The notes under the pieces were generated by a model, which had not been told where the DNA came from, did not search any database, and was given only the letters and a program-made list of their open reading frames with translations. This document shows, one piece after another, positions 9,496-19,329 of a stretch of DNA of 64,000 bases. The translations under genes and the position numbers were made by a program. Positions within the stretch are counted from its first letter, which is position 1. Each line of letters starts with the position of its first letter. The stretch is from Candidatus Eisenbergiella merdavium. Its GTDB lineage: Bacteria; Bacillota; Clostridia; Lachnospirales; Lachnospiraceae. The DNA lies in contig DWWS01000045.1 of NCBI GenBank assembly GCA_019119595.1, forward strand, positions 62,001-126,000, written 5' to 3'.

Positions 9496-9627
9496 TTAGA
9501 AGAACAATAAAATTTTTCTGGTCCATCCCTCTCCTGAAGTAACTCCTCTCGCATCAGGGAAAGCGGCCGGATAGGCAACCGCCCTTGCATTGTCAAATAC
9601 AGATAGCGTATTCTCTGATATTTTCAC
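9496..9627 (-). CDS. Small ORF overlapping the end of an ABC exporter gene
   Basis: A GTG codon inside the ATGTGA end of the upstream exporter gene opens a 43-codon frame. GGAG lies 9 nt upstream of the GTG. The peptide starts MKISENTLSVFDNARA and ends WTRKILLFF. I do not recognise it. Placement between two peptide-type exporter pairs would fit a small exported peptide, but it could equally be chance read-through of intergenic DNA or a gene remnant. Confidence 0.25.
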   Translation of the reverse strand: MKISENTLSVFDNARAVAYPAAFPDARGVTSGEGWTRKILLFF

Positions 9628-11432
9628 ATATAATACTCCGCCTGCACCCGGAACATCCCCGCATAAATTCCTTCCGGAATGCTCATCAGCTCCTGATGGC
9701 TGCCATATTCCGCAAGAATTCCCTGATTCAGCACGGCTATCCGGTCTGTAAACCGGGTCGAAGACAGTCTGTGTGAAATATAAACCGCGCATTTCCCCTC
9801 CACCAGCTCATGGAACCGTTTAAACATCTCATATTCCGCCAGAGGATCAAGCGCGGAAGTCGGCTCATCCAGCACGAACAGGCGGGGATTCTTATAAAGG
9901 ACACGGGCAAGTGCCAGTTTCTGCCCCTCGCCACCGGAGAATTCTATTCCAGTTTCATCAAATTCTTTTGAAATATTTGTTTTCAGCCCTTCCGGAAGAG
10001 CGGCCAGCTTATCAGACAGTCCGCTTTTTTCCACACATTCCAGGACATGTCCTTCCTCTGCCTTTTCCCCCATGGTGATATTTTCCTCCATGCTGAACGC
10101 ATAAAGCCTGTAATCCTGAAATACCACTCCCAGAGCAGCCATGTATGCTTCATGCGGGATTTCCTGAATATCCACGCCGTTTAAAAGGATCCTGCCCTCC
10201 GTCGGCGCATAAAGGCGGCACAAAAGCTTTACAAACGTTGTTTTTCCGGCGCCGTTTTCTCCTACGATCGAAAGGGACTCCCCTTCCCTGATCGTAAGGC
10301 TGATATCCCTTAAGACCATACGGTCCGTATTGGGATAGGAAAAGGAAACATGACTGAATTCCAGGCAGAGCGGCATCTTTTCCGCCTGACGGAAGCGGCT
10401 GTTCTGAAAAAGAGCGTCACCCATTCCAGGCAAAACCTTTTCTTCCCTTTTTTCCTGCTCTCCTGCCTGTATACAATAACGGAAATTTTCCAGAAACAGA
10501 CCGTATTCCAGCAAAGCCGCAACGCTGTCCACAATCCCTCTCATACCGTCAGAAAACGCCTGTATGGAGGACATATACATGGAAAAATCCCCTATCGGCA
10601 TGCCCCTGAATACCACCATGTACCCAAGAAACAGATAGACCACAAGCTCCTGCAGCACCATAGCGAATTCAGAAGGAACATGGTTCTTCTGCAGTTCCGT
10701 GTTATGCTCTGTCGCCGCTCTCATATACTCTTTCGCAGAGATACTGACGATTTTATCATAAATCCAATCACCAAGGTGGTACAGGCGGATTTCCTTTCCG
10801 TAGTCGACACTTTTCATAATATAGAAAAAGTAGTTGATCCTCCGCATGACCGGCGCGTATCTCGGCCGCCACTTCTCCCATAGCTTTCTGTTTTTTCCAT
10901 CGCTCCATACGCGTACAGCCACCACTGCGGCAACCAGCAGTAGAATGACCGGCTGTATCGTAAAAATGATCCCGGTAAGGCCCGCCAGGGTTACGATTCC
11001 GGTAACCAGCGCGCTGAAACCCGCAAAAAGCTCGGCAAGCTTTCCTCCCTCCTGTGCCAGCAGGATAAAATCCCGCATCTGCGGCTTCTCCAACTCGGAA
11101 AAGGGCATTCTCATGACGGCATTTCCCAGATAAGCCTGTATCTTTTTAAGTGTGGTCTCCATGTGCTTTTCTGAATAAACCTCCAGGACACGCACCATGG
11201 CGTTTCCGGCCAGTGAGCTGCCCGCCAGAAGAAGTACGCTCTGCAGACAGCCAGCAGAGTTTCCTGCAGTGATTTCATTCAGGAGCGTCCTTACAATCAG
11301 GATCGGAAGATAAATCATCAGGACCTTCAGAACCGTCAGCCCTGTCTGCAGCCAGATAACAGCCGGATCCAGCCGGAAGGCAAGAGCTGCCATGAACGTA
11401 CAGTTTGAAAACAGACTCTTCTTCTGCTTCAT
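9624..11432 (-). CDS. ABC exporter half-transporter (pair 2, second gene)
   Basis: The 602-residue protein has an N-terminal transmembrane domain and a C-terminal ATPase with Walker A GENGAGKTT, signature FSGGEGQKLALAR, Walker B LFVLDEPTSALD and VYISHR. It lies 3 bp after its partner gene and shares the unusual FSGGEGQ signature with it, so the pair almost certainly makes a heterodimeric exporter. Composition is intermediate between the AT-rich pair 1 and the flanking chromosome. Many such transporters export peptides or bacteriocin-like compounds, but no precursor or modification gene is recognisable beside it. Confidence 0.9.
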   Translation of the reverse strand: MKQKKSLFSNCTFMAALAFRLDPAVIWLQTGLTVLKVLMIYLPILIVRTLLNEITAGNSAGCLQSVLLLAGSSLAGNAMVRVLEVYSEKHMETTLKKIQAYLGNAVMRMPFSELEKPQMRDFILLAQEGGKLAELFAGFSALVTGIVTLAGLTGIIFTIQPVILLLVAAVVAVRVWSDGKNRKLWEKWRPRYAPVMRRINYFFYIMKSVDYGKEIRLYHLGDWIYDKIVSISAKEYMRAATEHNTELQKNHVPSEFAMVLQELVVYLFLGYMVVFRGMPIGDFSMYMSSIQAFSDGMRGIVDSVAALLEYGLFLENFRYCIQAGEQEKREEKVLPGMGDALFQNSRFRQAEKMPLCLEFSHVSFSYPNTDRMVLRDISLTIREGESLSIVGENGAGKTTFVKLLCRLYAPTEGRILLNGVDIQEIPHEAYMAALGVVFQDYRLYAFSMEENITMGEKAEEGHVLECVEKSGLSDKLAALPEGLKTNISKEFDETGIEFSGGEGQKLALARVLYKNPRLFVLDEPTSALDPLAEYEMFKRFHELVEGKCAVYISHRLSSTRFTDRIAVLNQGILAEYGSHQELMSIPEGIYAGMFRVQAEYYM

Positions 11433-11435
11433 ATC

Positions 11436-13223
11436 CTACCCCCTGTAATACTCCGCCTGCCTGCGGAACATTTCCTCATATAATCCGTTCCGTTTCATCA
11501 GCGTCTCATGTGTTCCGTACTCCACCAGCCTGCCGTCATCGAACACAGCTACATTGTCACAGAATCTGGCGGAGGCCAGCCGGTGTGAAATAAAGATGGC
11601 TGTCCTGTCCCCCATGATCTCCTTAAAGTGCATGTAAATCTCACTTTCCGAAGCCGCATCCAGCGCCGCAGTGGGCTCATCCAGGATCACAATGGGCGCG
11701 TCCCTGTAATAGGCCCTGGCCATGACCAGCTTCTGCCCCTCACCCCCGGAAAATTCGATCCCGTTTTCATCGAATTCCTTTCCCACGGAAGTATCGATCC
11801 CAAGCGGAAGAGCGCCCACTTTTTTCTGCAGACCGCTTTTTCGGATTGCCTCCTCCGCCTTCTGCGCATCATATTCCTGATTCAGAATCATGTTGTCCTT
11901 CACGGAAAACGCAAACAGACGGTAGTCCTGAAAAACAACGGAAAGCAGGCGGACATAATCGGCATAACAGATGGTGGAAATATCTGTTCCGTTATACAGG
12001 ATCTTCCCTTCTGTCGGTTCGTACAGCCTGCAGAGAAGCTTAATGAAGGTAGACTTTCCCGCCCCGTTTCTTCCCACAACAGCCAGCTTCTCTCCATCGG
12101 AAATGGTGAGAGAAACATTCTTAAGCACCATCCTCTCTGTATTTGGATAACGAAAGCTGACATTCCTGAATTCGATCACATGGCGTTCCTCCTGCCCGCT
12201 GACCCGGACCATCTGCTTTCCCCTGCCCGACGGGGTCGCCAGCTTTATGTACTCTCTGTATTCCTCCACATAATCTGAAAGGAAACGGATATGGGCCGCG
12301 CCTTCTGCCAGGGACGCAAATGCGCCTGAAAAATTCAAAACCGCTCCCACATAAACACTGAAGTTTCCCACCGTGATCTGTCCCAGAACCGCCTGCCACG
12401 CCGCATAACCATACAGGAGAAGTAACTGGATGGCATCCACAAAAGCGGAAATGAGTTTTACAGTAGCCTCTTTTCTGTAATAGCCCTTCACTTCAGAGGA
12501 ATATTTCCCCAGGACCTCCTCCGCCTTGCCGGACAGCCATACGGACGCACGGTTAATGCGTACCTCTTTGGCAAAGGAAAAGTCTGTCATTACACGGAAC
12601 AGGTATTCGCTTTTTCTTTCCAGGGAAGCCTTCTGCGGCTGGACGGAATATTTATTCTTTTCACTTCTGAGGCTGAGAAAGTAGTTGGATACAATGACCA
12701 GGGCAACAAGCAGCAGAATCAGCGGATGAAGGGAAAAGATCAGCCAGGAATACCCGATCAGCTGGAACAGCCCTGTCATCACCTTTCCCATATCCTCATA
12801 GATAAAAGAATTGGCCCGCACATTCCGCGAAACCTTCTGCTGAAGATCGCGTACCGTCCCGTCCTCCAGCTTTTCATAATCCATGTCCAGAAAATGTCCG
12901 GCATAACTGATTCCGTTCAACATGTCGCACTGGTTAACCGACATGTTGATAAAGACGGAAAGCCCCAGACGCAGCAGGCGCAGAATCAATTCTATCGCCA
13001 CCAGCGCAAGGATTTCCTGTACGACCACATTCCATCTCTTCTGCCCAGTCAGCTCATCCAGGATGATACCGGAAAAAAGCAGCGGAACAAACGGCTCTAC
13101 GGTATTGAATACCGTAGAGAACATGCTGGCAGCAAAGATCTTTTTGCTGATTTTCCAGGAATACCTGAACAGGAAGAAAAAATTTTTAAATATTGTTCCA
13201 GATTTCTTTTTATTAATTTTCAT
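11436..13223 (-). CDS. ABC exporter half-transporter (pair 2, first gene)
   Basis: The 595-residue protein consists of a six-helix membrane domain and an ATPase with Walker A GRNGAGKST, signature FSGGEGQKLVMAR, Walker B IVILDEPTAALD and IFISHR. It is the first gene of the four-gene exporter cassette. The Shine-Dalgarno is weak. A TATAAT box lies about 95 bp upstream (13,317-13,322), and further upstream is the duplicated regulatory block that also precedes the sugar importer, so its promoter region may have been borrowed from there. Confidence 0.9.
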   Translation of the reverse strand: MKINKKKSGTIFKNFFFLFRYSWKISKKIFAASMFSTVFNTVEPFVPLLFSGIILDELTGQKRWNVVVQEILALVAIELILRLLRLGLSVFINMSVNQCDMLNGISYAGHFLDMDYEKLEDGTVRDLQQKVSRNVRANSFIYEDMGKVMTGLFQLIGYSWLIFSLHPLILLLVALVIVSNYFLSLRSEKNKYSVQPQKASLERKSEYLFRVMTDFSFAKEVRINRASVWLSGKAEEVLGKYSSEVKGYYRKEATVKLISAFVDAIQLLLLYGYAAWQAVLGQITVGNFSVYVGAVLNFSGAFASLAEGAAHIRFLSDYVEEYREYIKLATPSGRGKQMVRVSGQEERHVIEFRNVSFRYPNTERMVLKNVSLTISDGEKLAVVGRNGAGKSTFIKLLCRLYEPTEGKILYNGTDISTICYADYVRLLSVVFQDYRLFAFSVKDNMILNQEYDAQKAEEAIRKSGLQKKVGALPLGIDTSVGKEFDENGIEFSGGEGQKLVMARAYYRDAPIVILDEPTAALDAASESEIYMHFKEIMGDRTAIFISHRLASARFCDNVAVFDDGRLVEYGTHETLMKRNGLYEEMFRRQAEYYRG

Positions 13224-13365
13224 ATCTAGAATGAACCTTGTTTATTACCAGACTACGGTGATTCTTCTATCAGCGGCGGCATGTGAAAACACTTTAAATA
13301 TTATTTTTACGTTCTCATTATAGTACGAATAAATGAATTTTTATATCATTTTCACGTATTTTTTT

Positions 13366-13448
13366 TGAATATTATATAATGGTTGAACACTCATAAAAAA
13401 TGCCTCTCTTTTAAAACTATACACCCAATTTTAAGGTTACGCTCTTAC
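13366..13448. repeat. Regulatory region, copy B of a duplicated block
   Basis: This is the diverged second copy of 5,455-5,535, with roughly 80 percent identity by eye. It keeps the TATAAT-like box on the minus strand and ends where a deletion joins it to the phosphatase remnant. In both copies a very short minus-strand frame beginning ATGAG follows GAGGCATTTTTT. Confidence 0.75.
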
Positions 13449-13450
13449 GG

Positions 13451-13623
13451 AAACTTTTTCTCACCAGGCACGGCAAAACGGACTGGAATCTGCACAGGCG
13501 GATCCAGGAAAGCACGGATACGGATCTGAATGAAACCGGACACCCTTTGACGAAATGGTAAAGAGATACCGCACAGAAAATGCTCAGATCATTGCGCTTG
13601 ACGCCAAACGGCTGGAGGAATGA
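13451..13623 (+). pseudogene. Deleted copy of the histidine phosphatase gene
   Basis: The sequence matches the start (5,660-5,752) and end (6,157-6,243) of the phosphatase gene at 5,656-6,243. The start codon and about 125 bp upstream are lost. A 412-bp internal stretch is also missing: in the intact gene the breakpoints are two copies of CGGACGCC (5,745 and 6,157), and the remnant joins there as CGGACACC. The deletion shifts the frame. It is in the same orientation as the intact copy, so the two are direct repeats around the 7-kb exporter cassette. Confidence 0.85.
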
Positions 13624-13743
13624 ATAACATATTGGCTTGTGCATAGGAAATCATGAATGAAGAACTCATCTTCGCATAAGCAGAAAAAGGCAGCTGGAAG
13701 AAATCTCTGAAGAAATCTCTGCTGTCTTTTTCTATTGTAGGAA

Positions 13744-13810
13744 TTGAAAAATAAAGACATTCAATGTATAATTCATTTATATAAACAATTTATATAAATG
13801 AATTATACAT
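13744..13810 (+). promoter_or_regulatory. TetR-gene promoter with perfect 22-bp palindromic operator
   Basis: TTGAAA (13,744-13,749) and TATAAT (13,767-13,772) are spaced by 17 bp. The -10 box lies inside an inverted repeat with perfect 22-bp arms (13,764-13,785 and 13,789-13,810) and a 3-bp centre, CAA. The arms start ATGTATAATTCATTTATATA. The repeat covers the -10 box and the start of transcription, the classic site for self-repression by the TetR protein encoded 11 bp downstream. Confidence 0.85.
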
Positions 13811-13820
13811 GAGGATAAAA

Positions 13821-14387
13821 ATGCCAAAACAGAGAATTACAAAGCAAATGGTTGTTAATGCCGCTTTTGAGATTGCAAGACAAAGCGGCATGGAGCAGGT
13901 TATGGTAAAAAATATTGCTGATAAAATAGGCTGTTCTGTTCAGCCCATTTACAGCTATTGCAAAAATATGGATGGACTACGACAAGATGTGATCGAACAG
14001 GTAAATTGCTTTATACAGCAATATATAGCAACTCACATTAACAAAGATGATTTATTTCGCAGTACGGGTAATTTATATATTCGTTTAGCACAAGAGGAAC
14101 CTCACTTATTCAGAATTTTCATTTTACATAAGAGAGAGGGAATTTCTTCCTTGAATGACTTGTATCAATCAGAGACGAATCCTCATATGGCTGAATTTAT
14201 TGCGGAAAAAATGAATATCAGCATAAAGCAGGCGAAACGGCTGCACTTAAATATGCTGATCTATACCATTGGTATCGGTACTATATTTTCAGTGACTACA
14301 CCGGGGATTTCCGCAGATGAAATATATACACAACAGGAAGCGGCCTATGACGCCTTTTTACGACAGGCCTTATGTTCTGAAGAATAA
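13821..14387 (+). CDS. TetR/AcrR family transcriptional regulator
   Basis: The 188-residue protein has an N-terminal helix-turn-helix of TetR type (about 5-50), including MVKNIADKIGCSVQPIYSYC, and an all-helical ligand-binding domain. The ATG at 13,821 is preferred to one 12 bp upstream because GAGGA lies 5 nt before it and the upstream ATG is inside the operator. A perfect palindrome over its own promoter indicates self-repression. It probably also controls the flavodoxin gene downstream and possibly the divergent ABC exporter cassette. The gene is AT-rich compared with the chromosome. Confidence 0.92.
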   Translation: MPKQRITKQMVVNAAFEIARQSGMEQVMVKNIADKIGCSVQPIYSYCKNMDGLRQDVIEQVNCFIQQYIATHINKDDLFRSTGNLYIRLAQEEPHLFRIFILHKREGISSLNDLYQSETNPHMAEFIAEKMNISIKQAKRLHLNMLIYTIGIGTIFSVTTPGISADEIYTQQEAAYDAFLRQALCSEE

Positions 14388-14429
14388 CTATAAAAACAGA
14401 TAACCCATATTGGAAGAAAGCTTTCGACT

Positions 14430-14957
14430 ATGAAAAAAGGAATTATCATTTATCAATCTAAATATGGAGCCACAAAAAAATATGCTGAATGGCTGCGCAG
14501 AATGACCGGTTTTGACTGTGTTGAAACTCCAAAAGCATGGATCAGCGAAGTAATGAGCTATGAAACAGTCCTGTTATGCGGTGGAATATATGCCTCTGGG
14601 ATAGCAGGCTTGTCTTTCCTGAAAAAGAATATAAATAAATTGAGAGATAAGAAAATAGCGATATTCTGTGTTGGTGCTTCCCCTTATGACGAAAGTGCGT
14701 TTGAGGAAATAAAAGCACACAATTTAACAGGAGATTTAAAAGAAATTCCGCTTTTTTACGGGAGAGGTGCATGGGACGAAAACAAAATGAAATTTACGGA
14801 CAGGACTTTGTGTAAAATGCTTCAAAAATCAGTAGCAAAGAGGAACCCAGACACTTATGAACCATGGATGACAGCACTCATGTGTGCAGCAGGACAAAGC
14901 TGCGATTGGACAGATGAAAAATATTTGTTACCCTTAATAGACTATCTTGAGAAGTAA
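14430..14957 (+). CDS. Flavodoxin-domain protein
   Basis: The 175-residue protein starts KKGIIIYQSKYGATKKYAEW, the FMN phosphate-binding loop of a flavodoxin (SKYGATKKYA). The middle part, LLCGGIYASGIAGL, fits the flavin-ring loop. It resembles the flavodoxin domain family that includes protoporphyrinogen oxidase HemG, but a specific role cannot be assigned. It is 42 bp downstream of the tetR gene on the same strand, and TetR-flavodoxin pairs are common in Clostridia, which suggests a redox response controlled by the regulator. Confidence 0.85.
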   Translation: MKKGIIIYQSKYGATKKYAEWLRRMTGFDCVETPKAWISEVMSYETVLLCGGIYASGIAGLSFLKKNINKLRDKKIAIFCVGASPYDESAFEEIKAHNLTGDLKEIPLFYGRGAWDENKMKFTDRTLCKMLQKSVAKRNPDTYEPWMTALMCAAGQSCDWTDEKYLLPLIDYLEK

Positions 14958-15148
14958 TGGAGCTTGAAAGATTACAAAGAGAACTACCATATTCCTGTAC
15001 CAATTTTGCCTGGACATGATGTGCAGGAGAAGTCTGAATTCATTTCCTTTGATGATACGCAATCAACTCAATGGTAACAGAAGATATGCTGGATGTGTTT
15101 TTAGAAATGCAGCAAAATATATTAAGAAAAACTATAAAAATGCAGTAA
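14958..15148 (+). pseudogene. Possible frameshifted gene remnant
   Basis: After the flavodoxin stop, the same frame stays open for 39 codons (including YKENYHIPVPILPGHD and EKSEFISFDD). A second frame then continues with AINSMVTEDMLDVFLEMQQ to a stop at 15,146-15,148. A single indel near 15,055 would join them into one protein C-terminus with normal composition. I do not recognise the family. The rest of 14,958-15,253 holds only the DUF362 terminator. Confidence 0.35.
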
Positions 15149-15182
15149 CTGCAACTCATAGTTTGTAAAATCAGAGGTGTCC

Positions 15183-15218
15183 GCCAGAAAAAGGCAGGAG
15201 AAAATCTGTACTCCTGCC
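15183..15218 (-). terminator. Terminator of the DUF362 gene
   Basis: On the minus strand the stem GGCAGGAG / CTCCTGCC with a 10-nt loop is followed by TTTTT, 36 bp after the stop codon. Confidence 0.8.
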
Positions 15219-15253
15219 CCATACCTGTCTTTTTTATCCCTGTCTGTTTTCAC

Positions 15254-16255
15254 TCATTCCTGAAAGGGAACCACATCCTTCACCGCGTCTGCCAGGCTGA
15301 TCTCCCGATCTCCGTTGTCGATATCGATCAGGCGGTATCTGTCGTTCCCCATTCCCAGCTCCTTCATATAAGAAAGCTGACGCAGGCCGTGGCGGGATTC
15401 CATACGCTCCACCAGCGCATGCCTGTCCTCCTCCTTCATCGCATAGACCAGATCCACGGACGCCTGGTCGATGGCGAGAATGTCCCTGGAAGCCAGGATG
15501 CCGATATTCGGGGTCACGACCGGCTCGGCGGCGACGCCCTCACAGTCGCAGGAAACGGACATGTTGCGAAGCACGTTCACGAAGCCTATCTTTTCTCCGA
15601 AATGATCCACAATGGATTTGGCGGATTCCATCATACGCTCCATGAATTCCTCATTGGAAATATCCCACTGATCGTCCGAGCCCGGCGTAGTATGGATCAT
15701 GGCCTTCCCGATCCGGCCGTCCGCACAGCCGATCCCGATGTTCTTGCCGGAGCCGCCGAAGCCTCCCTTGGTATGTCCTTTGAAATGGGTCAGCACAAAC
15801 AGGGAATCATAATTCAGCAGATTCTTTCCCACATACATTTCGGTAAACCATTTTCCGTCCTTCACGGGAAGAACGGCGGTTCCCTCCTCATCCAGAATAT
15901 CCACCGGACAGAAGGTCCAGCCGTTTACCTTCAGGGTTTCCCTGTGCTGCGCAGTGGTATAGCGGTCTCCGTCATAATAGGAGTTGGTCTCCACCACCGC
16001 AGCGTCCGGCAGCTCCTTTTCCATCAGGGACTGCACCCAGGGACGCGGTACGATGTTCGGCCCGTGCGGCTCTCCCGTATGAAGCTTGATTCCCACCTTT
16101 CCGCTCAGGCTGTCCGCAATACGGCTGTAAATTCTCCGAAGTCCCTCTGCGGAAAGGTCTCTGGTAAAATAAACGACGGATTCGGCCCCGGTCCGCTCCT
16201 CATACGGAATATAATGATCTCCTCCGGTTCCCGGTACAGGCTTATGATCTGACAT
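15254..16255 (-). CDS. DUF362 domain protein
   Basis: The 333-residue protein matches the DUF362 family across its length, with KVGIKLHTGEPHGPN near residue 53 and FKGHTKGGFGGSGKNIGIGC in the middle. Many DUF362 proteins carry a C-terminal ferredoxin domain; here no CxxCxxC cluster is visible, so it is the short form. The biochemical function of the family is not settled. It appears to be a single-gene unit with its own terminator. An unusual hairpin stands just before its GGGAGG ribosome binding site. Confidence 0.8.
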   Translation of the reverse strand: MSDHKPVPGTGGDHYIPYEERTGAESVVYFTRDLSAEGLRRIYSRIADSLSGKVGIKLHTGEPHGPNIVPRPWVQSLMEKELPDAAVVETNSYYDGDRYTTAQHRETLKVNGWTFCPVDILDEEGTAVLPVKDGKWFTEMYVGKNLLNYDSLFVLTHFKGHTKGGFGGSGKNIGIGCADGRIGKAMIHTTPGSDDQWDISNEEFMERMMESAKSIVDHFGEKIGFVNVLRNMSVSCDCEGVAAEPVVTPNIGILASRDILAIDQASVDLVYAMKEEDRHALVERMESRHGLRQLSYMKELGMGNDRYRLIDIDNGDREISLADAVKDVVPFQE

Positions 16256-16270
16256 GTTTTCCTCCCTTCC

Positions 16271-16287
16271 GAAGCGTTCTCCGCTTC
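16271..16287 (-). promoter_or_regulatory. Class 2 hairpin upstream of the DUF362 ribosome binding site
   Basis: A GAAGCG / CGCTTC stem with a 5-nt loop lies directly before GGAAGGGAGG. On the minus strand it ends in ACGCTTCGG, the sequence shared with the hairpins before gatB, nadE and the SAM adenosyltransferase gene. Confidence 0.6.
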
Positions 16288-16337
16288 TGCTTCTTTCCGA
16301 ACGGTTTCAGGCTTCTCTTTTCATTATAACGCAAAAT

Positions 16338-16685
16338 CTACTTTGTGGAATCCTTCTTTTTACAGATCGTATTTCCCAAAATGATCATAATAAGGCAGTC
16401 CGCCAAAATCAGCCCTGCGCCAATCCCGGCAAAGGAGGCCGGAAGCACCTCCTCAAACAGCTCCATCACCAGAATCAGAATATCCGCCGCGGCGAGGCCG
16501 ATTCCCACTGTCCGGCAGAGCTTCTTTTTATCATACCTTGCCTTCTCCTTTTCCGACGCCGTGTTGTAGCCGGCGATCAGCCAGCCTCCATGGCCGGAGA
16601 TCAGAACGATGGAAAGAATTCCGATCAAAAACAGAACGATCCAGACCACCCAGTCCGGACCGGAAGACGTATCCGCCAGAGTCAT
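16338..16685 (-). CDS. DUF3784-like small membrane protein
   Basis: The 115-residue protein has three predicted membrane helices (about 12-34, 58-76, 83-105). The loop after the first helix, GGWLIAGYNTASEKEKARYD, is the hallmark of the DUF3784 family. Function is unknown. The ATG has a strong Shine-Dalgarno (GGAGG, 8-nt spacing). It lies between guaB and the DUF362 gene; the guaB terminator-like hairpin separates it from guaB. Confidence 0.75.
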   Translation of the reverse strand: MTLADTSSGPDWVVWIVLFLIGILSIVLISGHGGWLIAGYNTASEKEKARYDKKKLCRTVGIGLAAADILILVMELFEEVLPASFAGIGAGLILADCLIMIILGNTICKKKDSTK

Positions 16686-16724
16686 GCTGCCAGCCTCCTT
16701 TTCTTTTCCCTCTTATTGAAAATG

Positions 16725-16766
16725 CTCCGCGGGAATCCGGCGCTTTCTGCACGGATTCCCGCGGAG
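16725..16766 (-). terminator. Probable guaB terminator (long hairpin)
   Basis: CTCCGCGGGAATCC pairs perfectly with GGATTCCCGCGGAG across a 14-nt loop, 77 bp after the guaB stop. The T-run on the minus strand is weak (CATTTTC), so efficiency is uncertain. Confidence 0.6.
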
Positions 16767-16787
16767 GGTATTTCTTAATATATGCTC

Positions 16788-18336
<1,549 letters not shown>

Positions 18337-18345
18337 TTAATCACA

Positions 18346-18368
18346 AAAGAACGGCTTTGCCGTTCTTT
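18346..18368 (-). repeat. Leader hairpin of guaB
   Basis: AAAGAACGGC and GCCGTTCTTT form a perfect 10-bp stem around TTT. It resembles the hairpin in the aspS leader at 27,274-27,296 (GAAGAATGGC-TTC-GCCATTCTTC). On the minus strand it is followed by TTTTG, so it might act as a weak attenuator (inference). Confidence 0.6.
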
Positions 18369-18473
18369 GGCACGAACCGGAGGCCGTGCCGTCCTCTTTG
18401 TTCTTTATATACAGTGTTTCCCCCGCCCGGGTCCGCACAGGGCGGACAGACAGCCGGAAAACGGTAAATATTA

Positions 18474-18500
18474 AACTGCCAGTAAAAATTACTGACAGTT
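18474..18500 (-). terminator. Terminator after the 165-residue membrane protein gene
   Basis: AACTGCCAGTAA and TTACTGACAGTT form an 11-of-12-bp stem around AAA. It lies 39 bp after the stop codon at 18,539 and is followed on the minus strand by TTTAATATTT. Confidence 0.65.
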
Positions 18501-18538
18501 TTGTGTTTTAAGAAGTGTACCAGACTTGCCGAAAAATG

Positions 18539-19036
18539 TCAATCCGTAAATACCTTTCTCGGAGCGATGGATTTGATGGCCGCCACCATCTCCTCGTTCG
18601 GCTCAAAAATGACACGCTTCTCTCCATTATAGATCATGCAGTAACGCCGGTCCGGCTTCTCTTCCACGCCGGTGCTGTAGTCCACGTCCTTGAGCTGCCT
18701 GTTCTTGAATTCGTCCATATGCCAGGACTTGATGGGCGCCAGGATCTCCATCCGGCCCAGATCGAAGGTCTCCACCTTCTTCCTTCTGCTCTTCGCCAGG
18801 ATCTTGTCCACGGAAAGCTGCCTGTCCACGTACAGATATTCATACTCCAGGTTAGCGTTCAGCCCTGCGAAATAGGCTCCCACTCCTGCCGCGATGGCAA
18901 CGATGTACAGGAGAATGCTGCCGATGCTTCCGATCAGGAAGGCTAACACCGCGATCACGATCAGCAGCACCTTCAATGCTGTGAGCGGGCCGTTTTTCTT
19001 TCTTTTCACCATACATTCCACATAGGTCTCGTTCAT
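18539..19036 (-). CDS. Small membrane protein of unknown function
   Basis: This 165-residue protein has a basic N-terminus, two adjacent membrane helices (about 20-60) and a cytoplasmic C-terminal half containing YEYLYVDRQLSVDKILAKS. The layout resembles a short Lachnospiraceae family annotated as DUF6106, but I hold this loosely. The frame extends upstream, but the ATG at 19,036 is chosen because AGGAG lies 7 nt before it. The gene is monocistronic with a terminator at 18,474-18,500. Confidence 0.75.
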   Translation of the reverse strand: MNETYVECMVKRKKNGPLTALKVLLIVIAVLAFLIGSIGSILLYIVAIAAGVGAYFAGLNANLEYEYLYVDRQLSVDKILAKSRRKKVETFDLGRMEILAPIKSWHMDEFKNRQLKDVDYSTGVEEKPDRRYCMIYNGEKRVIFEPNEEMVAAIKSIAPRKVFTD

Positions 19037-19329
19037 TTCCGACTCCTTTTGCCGCTGAAACGCCGAAGCGCCGGGCCTTTTTTTACTATTGTATATGATA
19101 TTACAATTTTCGCCCGGTTGCAAGAAGCAACTGCAAGGTCACCAAAAATTCACAGGGAATTTAGAAAATTTTCAGAAGTTGTCCCGGCCGCTTCATTGAC
19201 TTTATATCATCGACCGATTATCATAGAAAAAGAGCGGGCGGGCGCTGTTTTGGCAGACATGGCGTACGGCGCTTCAGACAAAAAGATGCAGAAGCAGCGT
19301 CCGCGCAGCTTTGGGATATGGAGGATATT

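Noticed and set aside
6254..13223. Lantibiotic or other RiPP cluster
   Set aside because: Four ABC genes are present, but there is no modification enzyme, peptidase domain or convincing precursor. The 43-codon frame alone is too weak.
15254..16255. Ferredoxin-type DUF362 protein
   Set aside because: No 4Fe-4S cysteine clusters are present in the C-terminal part.
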